From Flaviflagellibacter sp963786225 (GTDB lineage Bacteria; Pseudomonadota; Alphaproteobacteria; Rhizobiales; Methylopilaceae): 64,000 nt of DNA. Made by a program: the position numbers and the translations under genes. The stretch is taken from assembly GCA_963786225.1 (NCBI GenBank), contig CAWAYQ010000028.1:310001-374000 (forward strand), written 5' to 3'. This document shows positions 10,480 through 19,216 of this stretch, piece by piece; position 1 is the stretch's first letter, and every line of letters begins with the position of its first letter. The notes beneath the pieces are model-generated. The model did not search any database and was not told the origin of the DNA. It saw only the letters and a list, made by a program, of their open reading frames with translations.

Positions 10480-11187
10480 TCAGCGCGCCCTTTGACCGAA
10501 AAGGATCTTCTGCACGTCCTTGTCCTTGGAGAGGTCATATGCCTCGCCCTCGGCTTTCACGGCCAGCCCGCGCTGGACGCCGGGGCGCGCTTCCATGCGC
10601 TCGATCCAGGCTTTCAGATGAGGAAACTGGGTGATGTCCTGGCCCTGCCGCTGCCAGCCGCGGGCCCAGCCGATGCAGGCCATGTCGGCGATGGAAAAAT
10701 CGCCCGCGAGGTAATCGCGGTCGGCGAGGCGCTTGTTCATCACGCCGTACAGACGGTTGGTTTCGTTCGTGTAGCGCTCGATGGCGTACGGAATCTGTTC
10801 GGGGGCGTAGAGGCGGAAGTGGTTCGTCTGGCCGGCCATCGGCCCGAGGCCGCCCATCTGCCACATCAGCCATTGCTCGACCTCGACGCGTTTGCGCTCG
10901 TCGGTCGGATAGAACAGGCCTGTCTTGCGGCCGAGATATTGCAGGATGGCACCGGACTCGAAGACCGAGATCGGCTGACCGTCCGGGCCCTCGGGATCTA
11001 TGATCGCGGGCATGCGGTTGTTGGGAGAGAAAGCGAGAAATTCCGGCTTGAACTGATCGCCCTTGCCGATGTTCACCGGGATGATCCGGTACGGCAGTCC
11101 CGCCTCTTCCAGAAAGATCGTGATCTTGAAGCCGTTGGGCGTCGGCCAGAAATACAGATCGATGGGGTTTTTCTGGACGGCGGCCAT
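10480..11187 (-). CDS. yfcG: Glutathione transferase, YfcG/YghU type
   Basis: A 235-residue nu-class glutathione transferase with disulfide-bond reductase activity expected from its family. The N-terminal thioredoxin-like domain has the diagnostic TPNG near residues 12-15, SPNNRMPAI, and FESGAI (glutathione gamma-glutamyl site). The all-helical C-terminal domain has QMGGLGPMAGQ and FSIADMAC. Length and motifs follow E. coli YfcG closely. The start at 11187 is supported by GGAG nine bases upstream; nine further in-frame codons upstream lack a ribosome site. It is probably soluble, and is likely to protect against oxidants or peroxides. Confidence 0.93.
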   Translation of the reverse strand: MAAVQKNPIDLYFWPTPNGFKITIFLEEAGLPYRIIPVNIGKGDQFKPEFLAFSPNNRMPAIIDPEGPDGQPISVFESGAILQYLGRKTGLFYPTDERKRVEVEQWLMWQMGGLGPMAGQTNHFRLYAPEQIPYAIERYTNETNRLYGVMNKRLADRDYLAGDFSIADMACIGWARGWQRQGQDITQFPHLKAWIERMEARPGVQRGLAVKAEGEAYDLSKDKDVQKILFGQRAR

Positions 11188-11215
11188 GAATGGAATCTCC
11201 GGAGAACGGTGCACC

Positions 11216-12004
11216 TCAGCTAAGCTGCTTTGTGGCTCCGTTCAACGGGATAGCGTGAGCATTTTGTGCGACGGGCGATAATCCGATCCGCCCCCAACCC
11301 GGCAGCTTGATTGCGGGACGCCTGAAGTCCACCCCGGCAACCGCACCGAGAAAATTGATCTCGAAACCCTCGATCCAGCCGATTGTGATGCCGGCCACCC
11401 CGTTCCACGAAATCTGCCAGCCGCGGCCGCTCTGGGCGCGGCCCGCGAACAGGCCGGGCTCGCGGAAGTCCTTACCGAGCGCAGTCGGCAGCAGGGCCGG
11501 AACGAGTTCGGGAACTTCGCCGGCGATGTGCGCGACGAAGGTATTGGAGTTCGGACCGGGCCAGGCGCGGTAGGTGCCGAGCCCAGCGAAAGGATAGTTC
11601 GCGACGGCGGCCTTGATCTTCGGGATCGCCGCCTCGGCCGCCGACCCGCGCAAACTCGCGAGCACGACCGGCGTGTTGCCGTACCACCTGCCGTCGACCT
11701 CGCGGACATTGGTGCGGACCGGCTGGCCCCAGCCGACGACGTCGTAGCGAGTGTAGCGAACGGCGCCCTTCTCCTTGATCACGACCCAGGAATGATGGGC
11801 GAAGATACCCCGCCAATTGCCGACGCGTGCGCCGAGCACATGCACCACCGCATCGGGCTCCTGCTCCGCCTTGGGGAGCAGTTCGGCGGACGACCAATCG
11901 GCATCCGACCAGGAATCCGGCCAGCCCTGGTTCCACCACCAGACCGCGTGGGTTCCGAGGGGGAGGAGGAAGAAGATGAGGAAGGCGAGGAGCACGCGTT
12001 TCAT
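11216..12004 (-). CDS. DUF3750 family protein
   Basis: From the ATG at 12004 this is a 262-residue protein with an N-terminal hydrophobic segment (VLLAFLIFFLLPLGTHA), either a signal peptide or an anchor. Conserved DUF3750 features follow: HVLGARVGNWRGIFAHHSWVV, YDVVGWG, WYGN and SNTFVAHI. The family has no characterised activity; the conserved His/Ser/Asn residues have made a hydrolase or acyltransferase role a frequent guess. Twenty-two further in-frame codons to 12070 are possible, but the signal-like start favours 12004. It is separated from the GST gene by only 28 bases. Confidence 0.8.
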   Translation of the reverse strand: MKRVLLAFLIFFLLPLGTHAVWWWNQGWPDSWSDADWSSAELLPKAEQEPDAVVHVLGARVGNWRGIFAHHSWVVIKEKGAVRYTRYDVVGWGQPVRTNVREVDGRWYGNTPVVLASLRGSAAEAAIPKIKAAVANYPFAGLGTYRAWPGPNSNTFVAHIAGEVPELVPALLPTALGKDFREPGLFAGRAQSGRGWQISWNGVAGITIGWIEGFEINFLGAVAGVDFRRPAIKLPGWGRIGLSPVAQNAHAIPLNGATKQLS

Positions 12005-12120
12005 GGGCCGGGTGGGTCGAGGTGGATAGGAAATGGTCGGTCGCCGAATTTTGTTCAATCCGAAGTTCAATTTTGTCGCAGAGGGATAGAGGCCGGCCTT
12101 TCGAGCGTCACCATTTTTGA

Positions 12121-12204
12121 GGCATTGAAGACATACTCCCGAACGCTAGGTGGCTACTGCGGTATGGCCGGGCGCCCCTGCCCAGCGAAAAATCGGAGAA
12201 GACC
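12121..12204 (+). promoter_or_regulatory. Conserved leader A of secreted-repeat gene
   Basis: About 84 bases directly upstream of the first COG4315 gene are closely similar to 12721-12805 upstream of the second. Shared blocks are ATTGAAGACA, AACGCTAGGTGGCTA, a GGCCGGGCGCCCC palindrome and the ribosome site GGAGA. The conservation of non-coding sequence between paralogues marks a shared promoter and leader. The exact -35/-10 positions are not certain. Confidence 0.55.
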
Positions 12205-12570
12205 ATGCGTATTGCCGTTTACGCCGCCCTCCTCGCGCTTGCCGCGACACCCGCTTTTGCCGAGCCCCCGAAGCCGGGCACGACCTCCGCAGGCCCCGCT
12301 CTCGTCAACGCCAAGGGCATGACGCTCTACACCTTCGACAAGGACACCGCCGGCAAATCTAGCTGCACTGGCGGCTGCGCCACAAACTGGCCCCCGCACG
12401 CGGCAGCAGCCTCCGACAAAGAGAGCGGCGATTTCACGCACGTGACCCGCGAGGATGGCGCCAAGCAGTGGGCCCACAAGGGCAAGCCGCTCTACACCTT
12501 CGCCAAGGATGAGAAGCCGGGTGACGCAGGCGGCGGCGCCCTTGCGAACTGGAAGGTCGCGAAGCCCTAA
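12205..12570 (+). CDS. Secreted-repeat protein (COG4315), copy 1
   Basis: A 121-residue exported protein: signal peptide MRIAVYAALLALAATPAFA, then two copies of the PF03640 'secreted repeat', LVNAKGMTLYTFDKD (about 33-47) and AKQWAHKGKPLYTFAKD (about 87-103). A Cys pair lies between them (CTGGC, about 54-58). It has no lipobox Cys at the cleavage site, so it is periplasmic rather than a lipoprotein. Family function is unknown; members are often stress-responsive. GGAG lies six bases before the ATG. The next gene is a tandem duplicate of both gene and leader. Confidence 0.85.
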   Translation: MRIAVYAALLALAATPAFAEPPKPGTTSAGPALVNAKGMTLYTFDKDTAGKSSCTGGCATNWPPHAAAASDKESGDFTHVTREDGAKQWAHKGKPLYTFAKDEKPGDAGGGALANWKVAKP

Positions 12571-12720
12571 GCCCGAATGTAGGTACGGCACCTCCTCTCC
12601 CGCCTCGCGGGGAGGAGCATTTCCGACTGCGACCATTTCTAAAAATCGCGAAGCAATATCCAAGAAATCAAAAAAACCGATCGTCAGACGCTCCTCTAGG
12701 ATTTCGAGTCATCTCGAGAG

Positions 12721-12805
12721 GGATTGAAGACACATTCCCGCAACGCTAGGTGGCTAATGCGGTAGGGCCGGGCGCCCCCGTGCCCCGCGAAAATTGGAGA
12801 CGACC
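12721..12805 (+). promoter_or_regulatory. Conserved leader B of secreted-repeat gene
   Basis: Duplicate of the leader at 12121-12204, upstream of the second COG4315 gene. The same blocks appear in the same order, including AACGCTAGGTGGCTA and the GC-rich palindrome, with one or two indels. Retention of this block argues that both genes answer to the same regulator. Confidence 0.55.
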
Positions 12806-13171
12806 ATGCGTATAGCCATTTGCGCCGCCCTGCTCGCGCTTGCCGCGACACCCGCTTTTGCCGAGGCCCCGAAGCCGGGCACAACCTCCGCAGGTCCCAC
12901 TCTCGTCGATCACAAGGGCATGACGCTCTACACCTTCGACAAGGACGCCGCGGGCAAGTCGAACTGCACTGGCGGCTGCGCCACGAACTGGCCTCCGGCC
13001 GCTGCAGCGGCCTCCGACAAAGCGAGTGGCGAATTCACGCTGGTGACGCGCGAAGACGGCGCGAAACAATGGGCCCACAAGGGCAAGCCGCTCTACACCT
13101 GGGCCAAGGACAAGAAGGCCGGTGACGCAGGTGGCGGCTCCGTTGCGAACTGGCACGTCGCCAAGCCTTGA
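12806..13171 (+). CDS. Secreted-repeat protein (COG4315), copy 2
   Basis: A 121-residue paralogue of the preceding gene, about 80-85 percent identical by eye. It has the same signal peptide (MRIAICAALLALAATPAFA), two secreted repeats and the CTGGC pair. The start at 12806 rather than the TTG at 12794 is chosen because GGAG then sits correctly and because it matches copy 1. Differences cluster in the middle (ATNWPPAAAAASDKASGEF) and at the end (VANWHVAKP). A GC-rich inverted repeat (GGCCGG with CCGGCC) at about 13180-13208 follows and may end transcription, although no T-run is seen. Confidence 0.85.
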   Translation: MRIAICAALLALAATPAFAEAPKPGTTSAGPTLVDHKGMTLYTFDKDAAGKSNCTGGCATNWPPAAAAASDKASGEFTLVTREDGAKQWAHKGKPLYTWAKDKKAGDAGGGSVANWHVAKP

Positions 13172-13240
13172 CCGTTTGACGGCCGGCCGGGCTCGTCCCG
13201 GCCGGTTCCCGGCACCGATAGAGACATGAAGTCGATCAGG

Positions 13241-14827
13241 TTAGCGCGCGCGTGCGCAGACAGGAGCCGCGCTCTCGCCGGATATCGCGAACCAGGTCGT
13301 TCGGCGCACCGGCCCCCACAGCGGCTTCGGCCATTCGACCGGCAGCGCGAAGACGGCCGAAGGCGCAAGCTCACCCCCAAGACGGCGAATATCCTCCGGC
13401 ACATCCGGTACGGCGGAAGAAGCCGGAAGCTGCACCGTCTGGCCGTGCCACAGCACGACACATGCCCGTCTGGTGTCCGATGGCGGCGTGTCTTCACGAT
13501 TGCTCGCCAGCGCCCGGACACGGGCTTCGGGCAGAAGGCTCCCGAGATTTCCGGCGTCGCGCGGATCGAGCGTTACGATATCTGCGGCGGCGAAGTCGCG
13601 ACGAGCAAGATCCTCAGCCAATCCCTCATAGGGCCGGAGAGCCTCCTGACCCCGGGCCCTTTCGGCGTCGGGCTGGTTGAGCGCCCCCACCCGGATGACG
13701 GAGGCGATGGCGATCATGCAAAGGCTCGCAACGAGGATCGCTCGGGCGAAGCGGGCGCTGTCGACGCGACCTGCGATCAAGCCCGCGACCCCGACCGGAA
13801 ACACCAGGAAGAGCGGATACATATAGCGGAAGTCTGTATGTGCGGCGCCGATGAACGGGATGAGCCCGAGCGCGATAAGAAGGGCCACGCCTGTGACCCG
13901 CAGCGCCAGCCTGCCGGCGTCAGTCGGACTGGCGGGGTCGGATGAAAGCGCCTTGCGCGGAGCGCGGCTGAGCGCGGCCGCACCCGCTACGAAGGCAAGC
14001 CACGGCAGCAGGAACAGCACGACCGCGACGACGAGATCGAGAATGCCGGTGCCGATGAAGTCGAGATAGGCCGGGCGGTCGACGATGATGCGGCCCGCCA
14101 CCTGGTCCGTGACCGTGCTCCGCCGCGCCAGGAGCCACAGAAGGGGCGGCAAGACCGGGAGGAGTGCCCCAAGGGCGATGAACGACGTGCGCCAGTTCGC
14201 GAGCGCCGCCCTGCCCTTCGGATCGGCCGCGAAGACCACGAGAAGCGCGCCGAAGAAGATGCAGATGTTCCACTTCGAGACGAAAGCCGCACCGATCAGA
14301 AGACCCGCGAGCACCGCGGTTTTCGCGTCCGGCCGTTCGCGATAGCGGATGAGCGCGATCCAGGCGCCGAGGCCGAAGACGAGGAGGCCGAGCGAGTGGG
14401 TGACGCGATAATGGAAATCCCAGCCAAGCCAGAAGAACAGCGGCAGCGAGACGGAAAACGCCGCGGCGAGACGGCGGTCGCCCGTCGCCTGACGGACGGC
14501 GGCGAAGGTGAGAACACCGAAAGCCGCAATGAGGATGTAGCGCAGGACGACAAAGGACAGCAGGCCCGAGCCGAACACCTGCTGGACGAGCCACAGCATC
14601 CACTCGAAGGCCGGCGGATTGCGGATCTGATAGGCGGGCGCGAGATGGCGCTGCATCAGCTCGGCCGACACGGCGTCGTCGAGGGCGAGCGTCCGCGTGA
14701 AGGCGAAATAGATCGCCGAGAACAGGCAGCCGTAGAGAACCCAGAAGACCGCGATGCCACCCGGGCTCGACAGGCGGTCGATCAGCCCGTCGAGGCGACG
14801 TCCCCGTGCGCCGACGTGGTCACTCAA
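13241..14827 (-). CDS. GT39/ArnT-type membrane glycosyltransferase
   Basis: A 528-residue polytopic protein with about 10-12 hydrophobic segments and the periplasmic-loop DD motif (ALDDAVSAEL, about residues 48-57) after the first membrane helix. It is followed by RNPPAFEWMLW, typical of PMT/ArnT-like transferases that use polyprenyl-phosphate sugars to modify lipid A or other envelope glycans. The C-terminal 100 residues are soluble, probably periplasmic. It starts with a TTG that overlaps the gatB stop by 8 bases, so it may be translated by coupling. No cognate polyprenyl-phosphate sugar synthase is in the window, so the donor and acceptor are unknown. Confidence 0.85.
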   Translation of the reverse strand: MSDHVGARGRRLDGLIDRLSSPGGIAVFWVLYGCLFSAIYFAFTRTLALDDAVSAELMQRHLAPAYQIRNPPAFEWMLWLVQQVFGSGLLSFVVLRYILIAAFGVLTFAAVRQATGDRRLAAAFSVSLPLFFWLGWDFHYRVTHSLGLLVFGLGAWIALIRYRERPDAKTAVLAGLLIGAAFVSKWNICIFFGALLVVFAADPKGRAALANWRTSFIALGALLPVLPPLLWLLARRSTVTDQVAGRIIVDRPAYLDFIGTGILDLVVAVVLFLLPWLAFVAGAAALSRAPRKALSSDPASPTDAGRLALRVTGVALLIALGLIPFIGAAHTDFRYMYPLFLVFPVGVAGLIAGRVDSARFARAILVASLCMIAIASVIRVGALNQPDAERARGQEALRPYEGLAEDLARRDFAAADIVTLDPRDAGNLGSLLPEARVRALASNREDTPPSDTRRACVVLWHGQTVQLPASSAVPDVPEDIRRLGGELAPSAVFALPVEWPKPLWGPVRRTTWFAISGESAAPVCARAR

Positions 14828-16299
14828 TCCCCAGTCTCGCCTTCAGGAGGTCGTTCACCGCCTGGGGATTGGCCTTGCCGCCTGTCGATTTCATGACCTG
14901 GCCGACAAACCAGCCGAGCATTCCAGGCTTGCCCTTTGCCTGCTCGGCCTTTTCCGAGTTGGCGGCGATGATCTCATCGACCGCCTTTTCGATGGCGCCG
15001 GTATCGGTCACCTGTTTCAGACCGCGCGTTTCGACGATCTCTTTCGGATCGCCGCCTTCCGTCCATACGATCTCGAACACGTCCTTCGCGATTTTGCCGG
15101 AGATCGTGTTGTCCTTGATGAGATCGATCAAGCCCGCCGAGCTGGGCGGCCGAAACCGGGCTCGTCTCGATGTCATGGCCTTCCTTGTTGAGGCGGCCGA
15201 ACAATTCGTTGATGACCCAGTTCGCGGCGAGCTTGCCGTCGCGGCCCTTGGCCACCGTCTCGAAGAAATCGGCGGATGCCTTTTCGGCGACGAGCACGTT
15301 GGCGTCGTAAGGCGAGAGCCCGTATTCCGTCTGGAAGCGGGCCTTCTTCTCGTCGGGAAGTTCCGGAAGGTGTTCCTTCAGTTCGTCGATCATGCCGTCC
15401 GGCAGGTCGAGCGGCAGGAGATCGGGATCGGGGAAATAACGGTAATCGTGCGCCTCTTCCTTCGAGCGCATGGACCGCGTCTCGCCCTTGCCGGGATCGA
15501 ACAGGCGGGTTTCCTGATCGATCGAACCGCCGTCCTCCAGAATGCCGATCTGGCGGCGGGCTTCGTATTCGATGGCCTGGCCGATGAAACGGATGGAATT
15601 GACGTTCTTGATTTCGCAGCGTGTGCCGAACGGCGCGCCGGGCTTGCGTACCGACACGTTGACGTCGGCGCGGAGGCTGCCCTTCTCCATGTCGCCGTCG
15701 CAGGTGCCGAGATAACGCAGGATGGTGCGGAGCTTTGTGACATAGGCGCGCGCCTCTTCCGAGGAGCGGATATCGGGCTTCGAAACGATCTCCATCAGCG
15801 CGACGCCGGACCGATTGAGATCGACGAGGGAGTTCTGCGGATCCTGATCGTGGATCGATTTTCCGGCATCCTGCTCAAGATGCAGACGCTCGATGCCGAT
15901 CGTGACCTGACCTTCAGGCATGTCGAGCACGACCTCGCCCTCGCCGACGATCGGGCTTTTGTACTGCGAAATCTGATAGCCCTGCGGCAGATCCGGATAG
16001 AAATAGTTCTTCCGGTCGAACACCGAATGCGAGTGGATTTCGGCTTTCAGGCCGAGGCCGGTTTTGACGGCCTGCCGCACGCACTCCTCGTTGATGACCG
16101 GCAGCATTCCGGGCATCGCGGCATCGACGAGCGAAACGTTGGAATTCGGCGGGCGGCCGAACTCGGTCGAGGCGCCGGAGAAGAGCTTTGCTTCCGAGGT
16201 GACCTGGGCGTGGACTTCCATGCCGATGATGACTTCCCAGTCGGCGGTCGCGCCCTGGATGAGCTTCTTCGGATCGGCGGGGCGGGTTTCCATGAGCAT
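14820..16299 (-). CDS. gatB: Asp/Glu-tRNA amidotransferase subunit B, frameshifted
   Basis: GatB binds the misacylated Glu-tRNA(Gln) or Asp-tRNA(Asn), phosphorylates it and transamidates it with ammonia from GatA. The N-terminal cradle domain has the family motifs WEVIIGMEVHAQ, SNVSLVDAAMPGMLP, DRKNYFYPDLPQGYQISQ and RSGVALMEIVS. The C-terminal YqeY-like tail (GKAKGKPGMLGWFVGQVMK-type sequence, stop at 14820) is out of frame because one extra T is present near 15133 (GGCGGGCTTGATC instead of GGCGGGCTGATC). GatB is normally essential in organisms lacking GlnRS or AsnRS, so this is most likely a sequence error. It is the last gene of the gatCA cluster. Confidence 0.93.
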
Positions 16300-16309
16300 T
16301 GATGTGTTC

Positions 16310-16765
16310 CTAAAACCGTCCGTAGACGGCCCATTTCTGGGCGGTCTGGTCTTCTGGCTTGTCCGCGCATTCGGCGGCTTCGAGGCTCGAGCCGGCGGCG
16401 AGCGCGCCGGAGATGGCGAGGCATTTACGCGTGTCGCTGACGAAGCGGCCGTCGCCGGTCAGGCGCCATCTCTGGCCGTCCCTGCCGTGGCAGGGAGCCG
16501 CAAAGACACCAAAACCGGGCTTGTCATTGTATCGGACGACTTGCAGACAGCCCCCGTTGACGAACAGCACGTCGCGGTCACCCTTGCGGAATTCCTGATC
16601 GAGCCGCTGTTCGGAGCAGGCTTCGACTGTCGCCGGACCGGAGACTTTCTGCCCGTCGATATTGGCCGAGATGCAAAGGTCGGTCTTGGTGACCGGACGC
16701 AGCTGAGCCGCCGAGACGGGCAGCGCCGCCAGAAGAAACGTCAGAAGCGTCATGGCGCGGATCAT
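16310..16765 (-). CDS. Exported ricin-type beta-trefoil protein
   Basis: A 151-residue protein with a signal peptide (MIRAMTLLTFLLAALPVSA) and a single beta-trefoil carbohydrate-binding-like domain. QxW-type repeats are visible (GQRWRL at about 105-110 and AQKWAVY near the C-terminus), and six Cys residues could form disulfides. It probably binds glycans or acts in the periplasm; no catalytic domain is attached. Its ATG overlaps the stop of the upstream gene (TGATG), and gatB starts 10 bases beyond its stop, so it is embedded in the gat operon. That is an odd place for a secreted lectin-like protein. Confidence 0.72.
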   Translation of the reverse strand: MIRAMTLLTFLLAALPVSAAQLRPVTKTDLCISANIDGQKVSGPATVEACSEQRLDQEFRKGDRDVLFVNGGCLQVVRYNDKPGFGVFAAPCHGRDGQRWRLTGDGRFVSDTRKCLAISGALAAGSSLEAAECADKPEDQTAQKWAVYGRF

Positions 16766-17073
16766 CAGACCACCCCCGTCTTGACGCTGGCGAGAAGGGC
16801 GGCGGCGATCGCGTCCCACTCCTCCTCCAACGGCAGCGTGGCGCGCGTTCGGCCGGACTGTCCGTACCAATAGGCGGCGTTGTCGAGATCGCCCTCGACA
16901 CGGTGAAGATGGCCGTGCACCCAGGCGCCGTCTTTCGAGTGATCGTCCTGGGCGGTGGCATGCGCCTTTTCCCAGTCGCCCTTCTTCATCCACCACAATG
17001 CGGCAAGCGCCGGCGGAATGTCCGCGGGTGGCTCGTCCCGTGCGGCGCTGGCCTTGAAGGTCTCGAGGTTCAT
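16765..17073 (-). CDS. Conserved hypothetical protein of the gat operon
   Basis: From the ATG at 17073 this encodes 102 residues with no signal peptide. Conserved-looking motifs are LWWMKKGDWEKAHATAQ and GAWVHGHLHRVEGDLDNAAYWY, which read as two TPR-like helical hairpins (WEKAH, NAAYWY). The family is widespread in alphaproteobacteria and is annotated only as hypothetical. It sits between chorismate mutase (five-base gap upstream) and the beta-trefoil gene (overlapping stop/start). Fifteen additional codons to 17118 would run into the chorismate mutase gene and are unlikely. Function is unknown. Confidence 0.72.
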   Translation of the reverse strand: MNLETFKASAARDEPPADIPPALAALWWMKKGDWEKAHATAQDDHSKDGAWVHGHLHRVEGDLDNAAYWYGQSGRTRATLPLEEEWDAIAAALLASVKTGVV

Positions 17074-17078
17074 GTCAG

Positions 17079-17363
17079 TCACTTCCCGAGCTTGCGCTCT
17101 TCGTAATCGACCGTCCACGCGATCAGCGCACGATACAATGTCTCTGCCAGATCCGCAGGGGCGCCGCAGGTTTCGGCCTCCTCACGGACATGGGCTACGA
17201 CCTCTTCCACCCTATCGGGCAGAAGCGCGGGAATTCCGTGCTGCCCTTTTATGGCGATGACGCGCTCGACGACCTCGAGGCGACGGCCCAGAAGGCGAAC
17301 CAATTCGGCATCGAGGGCATCGATCTCGGCGCGGCAGGCCGCCAGGGCCGGATTGCCGGTCAT
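17079..17363 (-). CDS. Chorismate mutase (AroQ class)
   Basis: A 94-residue all-helical AroQ-type chorismate mutase, converting chorismate to prephenate for Phe and Tyr synthesis. Recognisable elements are CRAEIDALDAELVRLLGRR (helix 1, catalytic Arg), VIAIKG (catalytic Lys on helix 1-2), DRVEEVVAHV and the C-terminal helix. Size fits the monofunctional class. The ATG at 17363 overlaps the gatA stop (ATGA); a GTG at 17369 is an alternative two codons upstream. There is no signal peptide, so it is cytoplasmic. It lies in the gatCA transcription unit. Confidence 0.88.
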   Translation of the reverse strand: MTGNPALAACRAEIDALDAELVRLLGRRLEVVERVIAIKGQHGIPALLPDRVEEVVAHVREEAETCGAPADLAETLYRALIAWTVDYEERKLGK

Positions 17364-18841
17364 TTCCACCAGGCCTCGGGCTTCGCATGGACGCCGGCGC
17401 TGTCTTCGATCACCTGACCGAGCGCGAACAGAGTTTCCTCGTCGAACGGACGGCCGATGAGCTGTAGGCCGAGCGGCAGACCTTCGGCCGACGATCCCGC
17501 CGGAACGGAAATGCCGGGAAGCCCCGCCATGTTCACGGTGACGGTGAAAATGTCGTTCAAGTACATTTCCACCGGATCGGCAGAAGCTTTTGATCCGATT
17601 GCGAAAGCTGCCGACGGTGTGGTCGGCGTCAGGACAGCGTCGACACGCGTTGCGAAGGCGGTGTCGAAATCCTGCTTGATGAGCGTACGGACCTTCTGGG
17701 CGCGGACGTAATAGGCGTCGTAATAGCCGGCCGAAAGCACGTAGGTACCGATCATGATGCGCCGTTTCACTTCCGCGCCAAAGCCGGCGGCGCGGGTGTT
17801 TTCGTACATCTCGGTGACGTCCCTGCCCGCCACGCGCGCGCCGTAGCGGACGCCGTCATAGCGGGCGAGGTTCGACGAGGCTTCGGCGGGGGCGACGATG
17901 TAATAGGCCGGCAGCGCGTATTTCGTATGCGGCAGCGAAATTTCGACGATCTCGGCGCCCGCGGCTTTCAGCCAGTCCTGTCCCTGCTTCCAGAGCTTTT
18001 CGATTTCGGCCGGCATGCCGTCGACGCGGTATTCCTTCGGCACGCCGATCCTGAGCCCCTTCACGGAGCGCCCCACCGCCGCTTCATAGTCCGGGACCGG
18101 GATGTCGACCGAGGTCGAGTCCTTCGCGTCGTGCCCCGCCATCGACCGCATCAGGATCGCTGTGTCCTTGACGGTGCGCGCGAACGGCCCAGCCTGATCG
18201 AGCGACGAGGCGAAGGCGACGATGCCCCAGCGCGAGCAGCGGCCATAGGTCGGTTTGATGCCGACAATGCCGGTGAAGGCGGCGGGCTGGCGGATCGAGC
18301 CGCCGGTGTCGGTGCCGGTGGCGCCGAGGCAAAGGCGCGCGGCAACCGCGGCGGCCGAACCGCCCGAGGAACCGCCGGGAACGAGATTTTCGGTCGAGCC
18401 GTTCGCGCGCCAGGGATTGATCACATCTCCGAACGCCGAGGTCTCGTTGGACGAGCCCATGGCGAATTCGTCGTTGTTCAGCTTGCCGAGCATGACAGCG
18501 CCATCGCGCCAGAGCTGGCTGGTGACGGTCGATTCGTAGGTCGGCGTGAAGTCGTCGAGTACCCGCGAGCAGGCCGTGGTTCGCACGCCTTCGGTCGCGA
18601 ACAGGTCCTTGATGCCGAGCGGAATGCCTTCCAGCAGCCCGCCCTCGCCCTTGGCGAGCTTCGCATCGGAAGCCTTCGCCATGGCGCGGGCTTTGTCGGG
18701 CGTCGCCAGGATATAGGCGTTGAGCGGCTTCGATGCCTCGACGGCGGCGATATGCGCTTCCGTGAGTTCCGTGGCCGAAAAATCTTTCTTTTTCAGTCCG
18801 TCGCGGGCGTTTTCTAATGTGAGATCGGTGAGATTTGACAT
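17360..18841 (-). CDS. gatA: Asp/Glu-tRNA amidotransferase subunit A
   Basis: The glutaminase subunit of the GatCAB complex, an amidase-signature enzyme that releases ammonia from glutamine for tRNA transamidation. The Lys-cisSer-Ser triad is visible: Lys78 in GIPLGIKDLF, cis-Ser near 158 in GGSSGGSAAA and the nucleophile Ser near 182 in GTDTGGSIR. Length (493 aa) is normal and the frame is unbroken. The ATG at 18841 overlaps the gatC stop by one base (TGATG), a hallmark of coupled translation, and is preferred to the GTG at 18844. Confidence 0.97.
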   Translation of the reverse strand: MSNLTDLTLENARDGLKKKDFSATELTEAHIAAVEASKPLNAYILATPDKARAMAKASDAKLAKGEGGLLEGIPLGIKDLFATEGVRTTACSRVLDDFTPTYESTVTSQLWRDGAVMLGKLNNDEFAMGSSNETSAFGDVINPWRANGSTENLVPGGSSGGSAAAVAARLCLGATGTDTGGSIRQPAAFTGIVGIKPTYGRCSRWGIVAFASSLDQAGPFARTVKDTAILMRSMAGHDAKDSTSVDIPVPDYEAAVGRSVKGLRIGVPKEYRVDGMPAEIEKLWKQGQDWLKAAGAEIVEISLPHTKYALPAYYIVAPAEASSNLARYDGVRYGARVAGRDVTEMYENTRAAGFGAEVKRRIMIGTYVLSAGYYDAYYVRAQKVRTLIKQDFDTAFATRVDAVLTPTTPSAAFAIGSKASADPVEMYLNDIFTVTVNMAGLPGISVPAGSSAEGLPLGLQLIGRPFDEETLFALGQVIEDSAGVHAKPEAWWK

Positions 18842-19128
18842 CACTCGACCACCTTCGGCACGACGTAAAAATTACCATTCCGCAGAGGCGCATTCGCCAG
18901 AACCTTTTCGGGCTCGCCACCGGCCGTGACCTTGTCCTCCCGCATCGGGATTCTCATCGGCGTGACCGAGGTCAGCGGCTCCACGCCCGTGACATCGAGC
19001 ACCGAAAGCTCCTCGACGAAAGCGAGGATGGCGTTCAGCTCGCCCGCGAGGTGCGTGACCTCGTCATCCTTGACCGCGATGCGCGCGAGTTTTGCGACCC
19101 GCCGGACCGTGGTTTCATCGACCGCCAT
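18841..19128 (-). CDS. gatC: Asp/Glu-tRNA amidotransferase subunit C
   Basis: A 95-residue GatC that wraps around GatA and stabilises the GatAB complex. Typical sequence: VRRVAKLARIAV at the N-terminus, LAGELNAILAFVEELS, then the extended linker VEPLTSVTPMRIPMREDKV and the C-terminal LRNGNFYVVPKVVE. AAGGA lies seven bases before the ATG at 19128. It is the first gene of the operon gatC-gatA-chorismate mutase-hypothetical-trefoil-gatB. Confidence 0.96.
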   Translation of the reverse strand: MAVDETTVRRVAKLARIAVKDDEVTHLAGELNAILAFVEELSVLDVTGVEPLTSVTPMRIPMREDKVTAGGEPEKVLANAPLRNGNFYVVPKVVE

Positions 19129-19216
19129 AAATTTATCCTTGGATTGGCAACTTAAACGTGACGCGGAGAATGCCGGATAGCACCCCGCCCGGATGGAGCC
19201 AAGGCGGCATAGGGTC

